DNA of 64,000 nucleotides from NCBI RefSeq assembly GCF_900111815.1, contig NZ_LT630004.1, positions 2,156,293 through 2,220,292 of the forward strand. Direction: 5' to 3'. How positions within the stretch are numbered: the first letter of the stretch is position 1; every line of letters begins with the position of its first letter. The DNA comes from Bacillus massilinigeriensis (lineage in GTDB: Bacteria > Bacillota > Bacilli > Bacillales > Cytobacillaceae). Under the pieces are notes generated by a model that did not search any database, was not told the DNA's origin, and saw only the letters and a list, made by a program, of their open reading frames with translations. Positions 17,396-26,151 of the stretch are shown piece after piece. Position numbers and translations under genes: made by a program.

Positions 17396-18427
17396 TTAAC
17401 CGACCTGTACAGCAGATGTTTCAGTCATTGCTTTTGCAACATGGTTAGTTAAATCAACAACCCGGCAGGAATATCCCCACTCGTTGTCATACCATGCAAG
17501 CACCTTGACTTTCTTATCTCCAATTACCATTGTAGATAACCCATCGATAATTGCAGAATGTTGATTTGTATTAAAGTCTATAGAAACAAGCGGATCTGTT
17601 GTAATATCAAGAATTCCCTTTAAAGCACCTTTTGAGGCTTCAAGGAAAGCATCATTAATTTCATCCACTGTCACTTCTTTTTCCAAATCAACTACTAAAT
17701 CAACAAGCGAAACATTAGGTGTTGGAACTCGAAGAGCCATGCCATGCAATTTACCTTTTAATTCAGGAAGCACAAGGGAAAGCGCTTTCGCAGCCCCGGT
17801 AGACGTAGGGATAATCGATTGACCGCAAGAGCGTGCCCTTCGCAAATCCTTATGTGGGTTATCAATGTTATTTTGGTCATTAGTATAAGCATGGACAGTT
17901 GTCATCAAGCCATTATTGACTCCAAATTTGTCATTCAAAACCTTGGCTACTGGAGCCAGGCAGTTTGTTGTACAGGAAGCATTGGAAATGACATCATGCT
18001 CCTCAATTACAAGTTTGTCATGATTTACTCCCATTACCACTGTAATGTCTTCTTCTTTTCCTGGAGCAGTCAGGATAACTTTTTTCGCGCCTGCTTCGAG
18101 GTGTAGCGCTGCCTTGTCTCTTGAATTAAACTTTCCTGTCGCTTCTATGACAATATCAATATTGTATTCTCTCCAAGGAAGCTCTGCAGGGTTGCGGTTG
18201 CTAAGCAGTTTAACTCGTTTGCCGTTTACAATCAAAGCATCTCCTGCTGGAACAACTTCTCCATGAAACTGCCCATGTGTTGAATCATACTTAATCAAAT
18301 GAGCTAAAGTTTCCGCCGGATAGCTTGCATTAATGGCGACAACCTCAAGATTATTATCAAGAATAGCTTTTCTAAAAACCATTCTTCCGATTCTCCCAAA
18401 ACCATTTATTGCGATTCTTGCCTTCAT
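17396..18427 (-). CDS. gapB: NADP-dependent glyceraldehyde-3-phosphate dehydrogenase GapB
   Basis: GapB is the gluconeogenic GAPDH of Bacillus: it reduces 1,3-bisphosphoglycerate using NADPH. The 343-residue protein has the nucleotide-binding INGFGRIGRMVF, catalytic Cys152 (SNASCTTNCLAP) and His179 (TTVHAYT). The stretch NASYPAETLAHLIKYDS, in place of the NDLTD of the glycolytic GapA, supports GapB and NADP preference. CcpN-like boxes overlap the promoter, which agrees with repression under glycolytic conditions. Confidence 0.94.
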   Translation of the reverse strand: MKARIAINGFGRIGRMVFRKAILDNNLEVVAINASYPAETLAHLIKYDSTHGQFHGEVVPAGDALIVNGKRVKLLSNRNPAELPWREYNIDIVIEATGKFNSRDKAALHLEAGAKKVILTAPGKEEDITVVMGVNHDKLVIEEHDVISNASCTTNCLAPVAKVLNDKFGVNNGLMTTVHAYTNDQNNIDNPHKDLRRARSCGQSIIPTSTGAAKALSLVLPELKGKLHGMALRVPTPNVSLVDLVVDLEKEVTVDEINDAFLEASKGALKGILDITTDPLVSIDFNTNQHSAIIDGLSTMVIGDKKVKVLAWYDNEWGYSCRVVDLTNHVAKAMTETSAVQVG

Positions 18428-18447
18428 ATTACGGCCCCTTCCACATT

Positions 18448-18491
18448 AATGTTATACTCTAATACCCCTCATCAGTAATCAGTATAACACA
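18448..18491 (-). promoter_or_regulatory. gapB promoter with two CcpN-like operators
   Basis: The minus strand carries TGTGTTATACT (18491-18481), an exact match to the recalled CcpN consensus TRTGHYATAYW, and its TATACT doubles as the -10 box. A second copy in the opposite orientation, AATGTTATACT (18448-18458), has one mismatch. No strong -35 is visible, as expected for CcpN promoters. Confidence 0.7.
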
Positions 18492-18569
18492 ATTGAAATT
18501 ATTTGTGATTATTAAAAACACACATTTTAAATATAAAATAATTCAGAAAAAAGTTCTAAATTCAATGGC

Positions 18570-18595
18570 AAAAAAAAAGAACCTTTTCAGGTTCA
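18570..18595 (-). terminator. Terminator at the end of coaE
   Basis: GAACCT-GAAA-AGGTTC followed by a run of T residues on the minus strand; the stem overlaps the coaE stop codon. It closes the polA-mutM-coaE unit. Confidence 0.85.
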
Positions 18596-19189
18596 AATCC
18601 GCCATTTTGCAAGACTCTGCTCAAGCTGGACGTTAGTTTCTTCTACTGTTCTACTGTTGTCTATGACTGAATCTGCAAGCTTCACTTTATCCCTAAGAGG
18701 CATTTGCGAGTGAATTCTTGCCAATGCTTCTTCCTTAGAGTAATTATTTCTTGCCATCAGCCTTCGAAGCTGTGTCTCTTCATCAACATATACGACAAGA
18801 ATCTTGTCCACCATGTTTTCGAGTCCGCTTTCAAACAAGAGGGGGATATCCAGTACGACTGCCTTTGCATTTGATTGAATCGCTTCATCTCTTTTCTCTG
18901 CCATCCTCCTCCTTACGTCTGGATGTACAAAGCCATTCAGGAGCTTTCGTTTGGCTTCATCATAGAAAACAATACTGCCAAGCTTCGCCCTGTCGATATT
19001 ACCATCTGGGTGCAGAATTCCTTCTCCGAATTCTTTCACAATCTTTTCATATGCGGGTTCACCTTTCTCGACTGCATTCCGCGCTTCAATGTCAGCATCT
19101 ATGATTGGAAATCCTCTTTTTTCTAATAAACGTGATACGGTGCTTTTGCCGCTTGCTATCCCGCCAGTCAATCCAATGATGACCCCCAT
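18593..19189 (-). CDS. coaE: Dephospho-CoA kinase
   Basis: It phosphorylates dephospho-CoA at the 3' ribose hydroxyl, the last step of CoA synthesis. The 198-residue protein has the P-loop GLTGGIASGKST at residues 6-17, DADIEARNAV and the LID region (RRLMARNNYSKEEALARI). I chose the ATG at 19187-19189, preceded by AGAGGTGG; the open frame runs 34 codons further, into mutM. It is the third gene of polA-mutM-coaE. Confidence 0.95.
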   Translation of the reverse strand: MGVIIGLTGGIASGKSTVSRLLEKRGFPIIDADIEARNAVEKGEPAYEKIVKEFGEGILHPDGNIDRAKLGSIVFYDEAKRKLLNGFVHPDVRRRMAEKRDEAIQSNAKAVVLDIPLLFESGLENMVDKILVVYVDEETQLRRLMARNNYSKEEALARIHSQMPLRDKVKLADSVIDNSRTVEETNVQLEQSLAKWRI

Positions 19190-19212
19190 TGCTTTTCCAC
19201 CTCTTCTTTGCC

Positions 19213-20043
19213 TTAGCCTGCAGGCTGGCAGGATGGACAGTAATGCGTCCCCCGGCCGCCGACTACACTTTTCCTTATTGGTCCCCCGCAATTTTTGCAG
19301 GGCTTATCTTTTCTCCCGTATACATTCAACTCCAGCTGAAATAAGCCCATCTTACCTTGAGAGTTGATATAAGTGCGGATTGTACTGCCGCCTTTATCTA
19401 CTGCTTCTTTCAAGGTTGCAACGATTTCTTTATGAAGCCTATAGGTTTCAACAACAGTTATGGAACTGGCTAGTCTTTCTGGATGAATACCTGCCCGGAA
19501 CAATGCCTCATCGACATAAATATTGCCAAGACCAACTACCAGTTTCTGATCTAGCAACGCTGCTTTAATTTTTCTATTGGTCTTACCCAGCCTTTCTTCA
19601 AGCAGTTCTGGAGTAAATGCTTCAGAAAAAGGTTCAGGTCCCAAACCGGAAAGAGGTGGATGCTTGAATTCAGTCCCCTTCCCGAATAGATGGAATGTCC
19701 CGAACTTCCTTACATCGCGGTATCGCAATTCACTGCCATCCGTAAAAGCAAAGATAGCATGCACATGCTTGTCACTTTCTTCTCCATGCTTGGAGAGCAT
19801 GTACTTCCCTTCCATTCGCAAATGCGAAACAAGCGCATAATGAGGTGTATAAAAAATGAGAAACTTCCCTCTCCTGCTAACCGAGTCTATTTTCTCCCCT
19901 TTAAGGCTGTCAATAAATAAGGCTGTTTCTACCGGTTGTTTCACCATTTTCGGCCATCGCACTTCTACTTCCTCTATCTCTTTTCCAAGGACTAGAGTCT
20001 CAAGAGTCTTCCTAACGGTTTCCACTTCTGGCAATTCAGGCAC
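19213..20043 (-). CDS. mutM: Formamidopyrimidine-DNA glycosylase (GTG start)
   Basis: MutM/Fpg removes 8-oxoguanine and other oxidised purines and nicks the abasic site. The 276-residue protein begins with the obligatory Pro2-Glu3 catalytic pair (PELPEVETVRK), which fixes the start at the GTG at 20041-20043. The helix-two-turn-helix (VGLGNIYVDEALFRAGIHP) and the C-terminal four-Cys zinc finger (CKNC...CPSC) are complete. It starts 12 bases after the polA stop. Confidence 0.97.
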   Translation of the reverse strand: MPELPEVETVRKTLETLVLGKEIEEVEVRWPKMVKQPVETALFIDSLKGEKIDSVSRRGKFLIFYTPHYALVSHLRMEGKYMLSKHGEESDKHVHAIFAFTDGSELRYRDVRKFGTFHLFGKGTEFKHPPLSGLGPEPFSEAFTPELLEERLGKTNRKIKAALLDQKLVVGLGNIYVDEALFRAGIHPERLASSITVVETYRLHKEIVATLKEAVDKGGSTIRTYINSQGKMGLFQLELNVYGRKDKPCKNCGGPIRKSVVGGRGTHYCPSCQPAG

Positions 20044-20055
20044 AGCTTCTCCCCC

Positions 20056-22695
20056 CTACTTCGCATCAAACCACGTTTTTCCATAAGCAAAATCAACCTT
20101 AAGCGGAACATTGAGTTCGACTGCGTTTTCCATTACGTCAGGGACAATATCTTTCATTACTTCAATCTCATCCTGAGGAACTTCAAAAATCAGTTCATCA
20201 TGTACTTGCAGCAGCAGCCTGGAACGCAGGTTTTCCTTCTTCAGCCTTGCTGCCATTTCAATCATTGCTTTTTTAATGATATCTGCCGCACTTCCCTGGA
20301 TCGGCGTATTCATTGCAGTCCTTTCAGCAAAGCTTCTCAAGTTGAAGTTACGACTTGTAATTTCCGGAATATAACGTCTTCTATGAAGAATGGTGCTAAC
20401 GAACCCTTTTTGCTTCGCATCCTTCACAATGTCTTCCATATACTCTTGGACGCCCGGATAGCTCTTTAAATATCTTTCAATGAATTGCCCAGCTTCCTTC
20501 CGTGAGATACCAAGGCTCTGTGATAGTCCATAATCGCTTATTCCATACACAATTCCAAAATTAACTGCTTTTGCATGCCTTCTCATATTTGAAGTCACTT
20601 CGTCCGGTCCAACATGGAATACTTCCATGGCTGTTTTCGTATGGATATCGAGGTCTTCCCTAAACGCTTCCATCAGCTTTTCATCCCCAGCGATATGCGT
20701 CAGTACCCGGAGCTCAATCTGGGAATAATCAGCAGCGAAAATGACCCAGTCTTTCTCGGAGGCTACGAATGCCTGCCTGATTTTCCTACCTTCTTCTAGC
20801 CTGATAGGAATATTTTGAAGGTTAGGATCCGTCGAACTAAGCCTGCCTGTCTGGGTAAGCGCCTGATTAAAGCGGGTATGAACCTTGTCGCTTTTTTTAT
20901 TCACTACTTTTTTCAAACCTTCAACATACGTTGACTGAAGTTTGCCCAGCTGGCGGTAATGCAGAATTTCCCTGATAATTTCGTGCTTTGGCGCAAGCTG
21001 TTCAAGGACATCGGCTGACGTCGAATATCCTGTCTTTGTTTTTTTGATAACCGGAAGCTTGAGCTTATCAAACAGGATGACTCCTAGCTGTTTTGGCGAG
21101 TTAATATTGAATTGTTCCCCTGCATGCCGGTATACTTCAGCTTCAATTTTTTCGAGCTTGGCCTTGATCTCGCTTCCCATATCCTCCAGCCTAGCAGTAT
21201 CTAGCTTGATCCCTTGGAATTCCATATCGGCCAGCACAAGAGACAAAGGCATTTCAAGATTAGTGAACAATTCCCATTGTTCATTTTCCTTCAGTCCTGC
21301 CGTCAGTGTATTCTCGAGTTCCAACAAAAGTAGAGCTTTCCTTACGATATGTTCTGAAAGCCTTTCTTCTTCCGGTATCGCCCTCTTAGCGCCTTTCCCG
21401 TAGAAGGCATTGTCCGACTCAGGTCCTTTCACACCGTGAAGCCTTGCCAGTTCTGATAAATCCTCTGCATTTTCCGAAGGGTTCAATATATAGGATGCTA
21501 AGAGAACATCGAACTCCACCCCTTTTAAATGTATGCCTCTATGGCGAAGAACAACTTCCGAACGCTTCGCATCATAAACGGTTTTTATGCAGGTTTCATC
21601 CTCTGCCCATTCCTTAAAAGCTTTAGAATCCAAAGCGTTTTCAACTGAAAAATAGAAGTTTCCTTTTTCATTAACGACTGCCAAGCCAACGATGTTTGCA
21701 TAATGATAATTATCATCGAGAACCTCTACGTAAAAAGCATTCTCTTTCGAAAAAATATCCGCAGTTACTTCCTCCATGCATTCAAACTGGATTTCTTCTA
21801 ACTCCAATTTTTCCACATGCTCGCCATTACCATCATCAATCTTATCTAACAAGGAGTTGAACCCCAGCTCCCTGAACAGCTTCAGCAATCCTTCCTTCTC
21901 ATACCCTTCGTATTGGAGCGCAGACAACTCCAAACCAATGGGCACTTTCCTTTCGATGGTTGCAAGCTGCTTGCTCATGACAGCCTGATCCTTAAATTCC
22001 CGAAGCTTTTCCTGAAGCTTTTTCCCTTTTACCTCATCAACGGAATCAAGAAGATTTTCTAACGTACCGAATTCCTTCAATAATTTGATAGCCGTTTTCT
22101 CCCCAACCCCCGGAACACCAGGAATATTATCAGAGGAATCTCCCATCAGCCCTTTCATATCAATGATCTGTTCTGGTCTGAGTCCATACTTCTCCTCAAT
22201 ATGTTGAGGTGTGTAATCCTCGATATCAGTAATCCCCTTCCTTGTAATACTGACAGTGGTTGTATATGAACTCAGCTGGGTGAGGTCCTTGTCACCAGAG
22301 ATGACCTTCACTTCAAACCCATCCTTTTCTGCTTGAGATGACAAAGTCCCGATAATATCATCTGCCTCGTAATTTTCCAGTTCGTACTGCTTTATTCCGT
22401 ATGCCTTAAGAAGTTCCCTAAGTAAAGGAAACTGTTCGGAAAGTTCTGGAGGTGTTTTTTGCCTCCCTCCCTTATACTCACTGAATGTTGCATGCCGGAA
22501 AGTCGTCTTTCCGGCATCGAAAGCGACTAGCATATGTGTCGGCTTCTCATCCTCCATGATTTTCATCAGCATCATGGTAAAGCCGTATACAGCATTCGTA
22601 TGGATACCTTTATCATTATTGAGCAGCGGCAGCGCAAAGAAAGCCCTGTATGCAATACTGTTGCCATCTATTAGTACAAGCTTATTCTCTGTCAT
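20056..22695 (-). CDS. polA: DNA polymerase I
   Basis: PolA fills gaps and processes Okazaki fragments. The 879-residue protein has an N-terminal 5'-3' exonuclease/FEN domain (KLVLIDGNSIAYRAFFALP, residues about 1-290), a degenerate 3'-5' exonuclease domain (about 300-470) and the family A polymerase domain (DYSQIELRVLTHIAGD; motif B RRHAKAVNFGIVYGIS; motif C VHDELIFE). The proofreading DxE motif is replaced (YVEVLDDNYHY), as in other Bacillus PolA, so no proofreading is expected. The ATG at 22693-22695 follows AAGGAGG; the open frame extends 12 codons upstream. Confidence 0.97.
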   Translation of the reverse strand: MTENKLVLIDGNSIAYRAFFALPLLNNDKGIHTNAVYGFTMMLMKIMEDEKPTHMLVAFDAGKTTFRHATFSEYKGGRQKTPPELSEQFPLLRELLKAYGIKQYELENYEADDIIGTLSSQAEKDGFEVKVISGDKDLTQLSSYTTTVSITRKGITDIEDYTPQHIEEKYGLRPEQIIDMKGLMGDSSDNIPGVPGVGEKTAIKLLKEFGTLENLLDSVDEVKGKKLQEKLREFKDQAVMSKQLATIERKVPIGLELSALQYEGYEKEGLLKLFRELGFNSLLDKIDDGNGEHVEKLELEEIQFECMEEVTADIFSKENAFYVEVLDDNYHYANIVGLAVVNEKGNFYFSVENALDSKAFKEWAEDETCIKTVYDAKRSEVVLRHRGIHLKGVEFDVLLASYILNPSENAEDLSELARLHGVKGPESDNAFYGKGAKRAIPEEERLSEHIVRKALLLLELENTLTAGLKENEQWELFTNLEMPLSLVLADMEFQGIKLDTARLEDMGSEIKAKLEKIEAEVYRHAGEQFNINSPKQLGVILFDKLKLPVIKKTKTGYSTSADVLEQLAPKHEIIREILHYRQLGKLQSTYVEGLKKVVNKKSDKVHTRFNQALTQTGRLSSTDPNLQNIPIRLEEGRKIRQAFVASEKDWVIFAADYSQIELRVLTHIAGDEKLMEAFREDLDIHTKTAMEVFHVGPDEVTSNMRRHAKAVNFGIVYGISDYGLSQSLGISRKEAGQFIERYLKSYPGVQEYMEDIVKDAKQKGFVSTILHRRRYIPEITSRNFNLRSFAERTAMNTPIQGSAADIIKKAMIEMAARLKKENLRSRLLLQVHDELIFEVPQDEIEVMKDIVPDVMENAVELNVPLKVDFAYGKTWFDAK

Positions 22696-22843
22696 CTTTC
22701 TTCCTCCTTCATCATCCTTTTGACAGGCCATTTGGCAAAGCCAATATGAACATATTTTGAAGCAGCGACCATCTATTTCCTGACATTTATTCTACCATGA
22801 GATAGAAGAGAAAGAAAAACAACGGCCTTGTCCTTAAAAACGG

Positions 22844-22880
22844 AAAAAGGACGCAAGCGGGGTCGGCTCACGTCCTTTTT
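22844..22880 (-). terminator. Terminator between phoR and polA
   Basis: AAAAAGGACG-loop-CGTCCTTTTT, usable in both directions; on the minus strand it would end the phoPR transcript before polA. Confidence 0.85.
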
Positions 22881-22894
22881 TCTGCTCCTTGGAT

Positions 22895-22982
22895 GAAGGG
22901 GTTTACAATAAGAATTGTAACAGCACATTGTAAAGCAACAATGAATCCATTGTTAATATACTGTAAAATTGGTAACCCCTTC
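22895..22982 (-). promoter_or_regulatory. Pho-box-like repeat array within an inverted repeat, downstream of phoR
   Basis: Between GAAGGGGTT and its complement AACCCCTTC, the minus strand holds TTTACA (22967-22962), TTAACA (22956-22951), TTCATT (22945-22940) and TTTACA (22934-22929). Each is separated by 5 bases, an exact 11-bp period. Three of four match the PhoP hexamer TT(A/C/T)A(C/T)A. Confidence 0.45.
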
Positions 22983-22993
22983 TCCCTTTTCCG

Positions 22994-24754
22994 TTATTTC
23001 GGTACTTTTTTCTTAAGCCTTATGTAGAAAACAGTTCCTTTACCCACTTCGCTTTTCACTTGGATGCTCCCTTTATGGGCTTCTACAATGTGTTTGACAA
23101 TAGCAAGACCTAGTCCTGTACCACCAGAATTCCTGCTTCTCGCCCTATCGACCCTATAAAAACGTTCAAAAATCCTCGGTATCTCTTCTTTTTCAATTCC
23201 AATTCCAGTATCCTTCACCTTAACAATGATTCCGTCTCTGTAATCTCGCACGGCTACAGAAACCAAACCGCCATTTGGAGTATAGGCTATTGCATTGCTG
23301 ATAAGGTTGATGAAGACTTGCTTCAGCCTGTTTGCATCACCTTCCGCCGTTGTTTCTTGTTCAGGCTCTGTAAATTCGAGGCATATTTGCTTCTCATTCG
23401 CTCTAGATTGAAGAATAGCTATTACTTCTTTTATTTCCGTAACAATATTGATTTCTTGCAAATCAAGATAAAATCCTTGCTGCTCCAGCTTGGACAAATC
23501 AAGCAAGTCTTGAACAAGCGTTTGCAGCCTTTCACTTTCCTTCAAGATGATGGGGAGGAACGCCTCAAGACTTCCCCTATCATTCATCGCTCCATCTAAA
23601 AGCGTTTCAGTGAATCCCTTGATCGAAGTAATCGGTGTTTTCAACTCGTGTGAAACATTTGCAACAAAGTCCTTTCGCATCTGTTCCAGTTTCTTTAATT
23701 CCGTAATATCATGAAATACAAGAAGAACACCTTTCCAAACATTATTCATGCCGATAATTGGCACTCCATACACATGGAAGTGTCTTCTTTCAATTCCTAA
23801 TGGAAGCACCACTTGCCGAGCGGTCCTCTGCTCCGTCATAAAAATATCTTCGATTAGCAGCCGGATTTCCTTATGCTCTACTACTTCATAGTATAGTTTA
23901 TAGAGGTAATCCGCCGGTTCCACATCAAAAATATCTTTATAGGCTCTGTTGATTAAATTGATATACCCTCGGCTGTCAATAAGGATCAGCCCGCTCCCCA
24001 TGCTTTCAATTAGCGTGCTTAACCGGTCTTGCTGCATTTCCTGCGCTTTCATCAACTCTTCAAGATTTCGTGCAAGAATATTGATAGAGGCCCCTAACAT
24101 CCCAGTTTCATCACTATGATCCTCATACGTTCGAGCTCGATAGTTTCCCTTTGCAAGCTCCATTGCTACATTTGTAGCTGAATCAATCGGTTTCGTATAA
24201 CGGTTGGTAATCTTTGATACAATGAAAATAATCAGAACCATCGCCAAACCGATGCTGATTCCAAGGATGGACCAAATCCTGCTCTCCACTGCCTGATATT
24301 CCTCTGATTCCCTTTCAAGGAGAAGAAAATAGTCTCCTTTATTCCCGCCGAAAGAAAGGGGGTAATACTTCCACGCAGCATCCCCGTGGAAAAACGGTTC
24401 ACTGCTTTTATTCAAGCTTCCTTGCAGTGCTTTTTCGACGGCCTTTCTTTGGCCTTCCTCGGAATGATGTTGATGATCATTACTGTCGAAAACATTTTTA
24501 TCTCCGTGAAAGACAAGTATCCTTGTGCTTAGCTTCTTTGCCGTATCCTTTAATTCCGTCTGTTCAAGCGTCTCAATATTCCCTTGTTTCTCAATGATTC
24601 CGGCTGCAATGTCTGCTTCCCCTTGAAGCTCTCTATTAAACATTTCATGATGAAAATTCCTGAATGCTTGGCTTATAAAGAATCCTAAGATGACCATCAC
24701 GGTAATCAGGAGGCTGGCTAGTGCAACGAAAAGCCGCATTCTGTACTTTGTCAT
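22994..24754 (-). CDS. phoR: Phosphate-sensing histidine kinase PhoR
   Basis: PhoR autophosphorylates on low phosphate and phosphorylates PhoP. The 586-residue protein has TM1 (about 9-30), an extracytoplasmic sensor region (about 31-157), TM2 (about 160-181), HAMP (about 185-235) and PAS (about 245-355) domains. The HisKA box follows with His369 (FVANVSHELKTPITSIKG), then a HATPase domain (NAIAYTPNGG; GTGLGLAIVKHIVEAH). The ATG overlaps the phoP stop by four bases (ATGA), so the genes are coupled. PhoR is named by the PhoP pairing and place beside polA/mdh; WalK-like kinases share this layout but sit elsewhere. Confidence 0.92.
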   Translation of the reverse strand: MTKYRMRLFVALASLLITVMVILGFFISQAFRNFHHEMFNRELQGEADIAAGIIEKQGNIETLEQTELKDTAKKLSTRILVFHGDKNVFDSNDHQHHSEEGQRKAVEKALQGSLNKSSEPFFHGDAAWKYYPLSFGGNKGDYFLLLERESEEYQAVESRIWSILGISIGLAMVLIIFIVSKITNRYTKPIDSATNVAMELAKGNYRARTYEDHSDETGMLGASINILARNLEELMKAQEMQQDRLSTLIESMGSGLILIDSRGYINLINRAYKDIFDVEPADYLYKLYYEVVEHKEIRLLIEDIFMTEQRTARQVVLPLGIERRHFHVYGVPIIGMNNVWKGVLLVFHDITELKKLEQMRKDFVANVSHELKTPITSIKGFTETLLDGAMNDRGSLEAFLPIILKESERLQTLVQDLLDLSKLEQQGFYLDLQEINIVTEIKEVIAILQSRANEKQICLEFTEPEQETTAEGDANRLKQVFINLISNAIAYTPNGGLVSVAVRDYRDGIIVKVKDTGIGIEKEEIPRIFERFYRVDRARSRNSGGTGLGLAIVKHIVEAHKGSIQVKSEVGKGTVFYIRLKKKVPK

Positions 24755-25470
24755 TCCGTTCTTGGTTCCTCCAGTTTATAACCTAATCCGCGAATGGTTT
24801 TAATATAAGAAGGTTTTTTTGTGTTCTGTTCAATTTTTTCCCTTAAGTGGCTAATATGGACATCCACGATTCTTGTATCACCTGCAAAGTCATAATTCCA
24901 CACCGCGCTTAACAATTGGTCCCTTGTAAGCACTCGTCCTTTGTTTTTCGCAAGATAAAGCAAAAGCTCGAATTCTTTTGGCGTTAATTCCAAGAGATTT
25001 TCAAGGAAGTAAGCCTCATAGAATTCCGGTAGAATCTTAATGTCGCCAATCAATAACGTATCCGCCGTTTCCTCTTCCTGCTTCGTTGCGGCATCCTGAT
25101 GAAGCTGAGCTCTTCTTAAAATAGCTTTTGTCCGCGCAACTACCTCCCTGGGACTAAAGGGTTTAGTCATATAATCGTCCGCCCCTAGTTCCAATCCTAG
25201 TACCTTATCAAACTCGTCATCTTTCGCTGTCAGCATTAAAATCGGGGTCATCACCTTTTGCTGCCGAAGCTCCTTGCACACTTCAATTCCATCAAGCTTT
25301 GGAAGCATTAAATCCAGAATAATTAAATCTGGATTCTCTGAAACAGCCAGATCTTTCCCTTCCTCGCCGTCTGCAGCAGTCAGTACGGAGTACCCCGCCT
25401 GCTCTAGATTGTATTTCAGCAGTGTTAGAATCGACTGTTCATCATCAACTACCAATACTTTTTTGTCCAT
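24751..25470 (-). CDS. phoP: Phosphate response regulator PhoP
   Basis: PhoP is an OmpR-type activator/repressor of the Pho regulon. The 239-residue protein has a receiver domain with phospho-acceptor Asp53 (IILDLMLPKLDG), acidic pocket Asp9-Asp10 and the conserved Lys in YMTKPFSP. The winged-helix DNA-binding domain ends IRGLGYKL. The ATG at 25468-25470 has GGAGG five bases upstream; an upstream TTG overlaps that site and is rejected. Confidence 0.94.
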   Translation of the reverse strand: MDKKVLVVDDEQSILTLLKYNLEQAGYSVLTAADGEEGKDLAVSENPDLIILDLMLPKLDGIEVCKELRQQKVMTPILMLTAKDDEFDKVLGLELGADDYMTKPFSPREVVARTKAILRRAQLHQDAATKQEEETADTLLIGDIKILPEFYEAYFLENLLELTPKEFELLLYLAKNKGRVLTRDQLLSAVWNYDFAGDTRIVDVHISHLREKIEQNTKKPSYIKTIRGLGYKLEEPRTE

Positions 25471-25544
25471 AATGCCCTCCAAATAAGAAATTACCCCATT
25501 TCATCCAAAATTGCATATTACTATTATAAAGGGAAACTAAAAAA

Positions 25545-25571
25545 CAAAAAAGAGGTGTACATTCGTACACC
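25545..25571 (-). terminator. Terminator of the MaoC-like gene
   Basis: GGTGTAC-GAAT-GTACACC followed by TCTTTTTT on the minus strand, 7 bases after the stop codon. Confidence 0.88.
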
Positions 25572-25578
25572 GGCATTC

Positions 25579-26058
25579 TCACCAAAAGTTTTCGAGTATA
25601 TTACCATCTAATGTATTTAAGACATAAGGAGGACAAACAGCTAATGTTCCCTTCAGTACTGCCTCTTTCTCTTCGTTTACAGCTTCCACATCAATCATAA
25701 TGAGATGTCCTTCTTTATCCACGTCGGTTACCTCAAACAAAAACTCTACAGTTGCATAATGATAAACCGGTTTTACAAATTCAATTTCCTGTTTCACGAC
25801 TCTGCTCCCTGGCCCCGGAAGATACTTGGATATCGCGGATGTCACGATGCCAGATAGCATGACAGATGGAACAATCGGTTTTTTATAAGGTGTTTGTGAA
25901 GCGTAATCATGCTGAATGTACAGAGGGTTTGAATCATTCGTCAACCCAAGATACAGCAATAAATCCTTATCCTCTATTTTTTCTGTCAGTGTAAGCTTTT
26001 CCCCTGCAGCGATTTCTTCTATCGTTCTCCCAAGCTTTCGCTTTTTTCCTAGCAACAT
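25579..26058 (-). CDS. MaoC-like hot-dog domain protein
   Basis: This is a single hot-dog fold protein of 159 residues, like (R)-specific enoyl-CoA hydratases. The segment LLLYLGLTNDSNPLYIQHDYA (about 33-53) matches the hydratase motif with the Asp and His positions (ND.NPLY.....A) typical of MaoC dehydratases, and VPSVMLSGIVTSAIS follows. The substrate is unknown; a role on acyl-CoA or hydroxyacyl-CoA is inferred from the family. It sits alone between phoP and mdh, with a GGGGG ribosome site and its own terminator. Confidence 0.82.
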   Translation of the reverse strand: MLLGKKRKLGRTIEEIAAGEKLTLTEKIEDKDLLLYLGLTNDSNPLYIQHDYASQTPYKKPIVPSVMLSGIVTSAISKYLPGPGSRVVKQEIEFVKPVYHYATVEFLFEVTDVDKEGHLIMIDVEAVNEEKEAVLKGTLAVCPPYVLNTLDGNILENFW

Positions 26059-26096
26059 TGTTATTCCCCCTTGATGGTCCCCGAAAATTTGTTTGT

Positions 26097-26121
26097 AAAA
26101 AAAGGGGGAAAGATTCCCCCT
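26097..26121 (-). terminator. Terminator of mdh
   Basis: AGGGGG-AATCTTT-CCCCCT followed by T residues on the minus strand, 31 bases after the mdh stop. Confidence 0.9.
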
Positions 26122-26151
26122 ATTTTCTGTTCCTCCATAGTCTGCTGTAAT

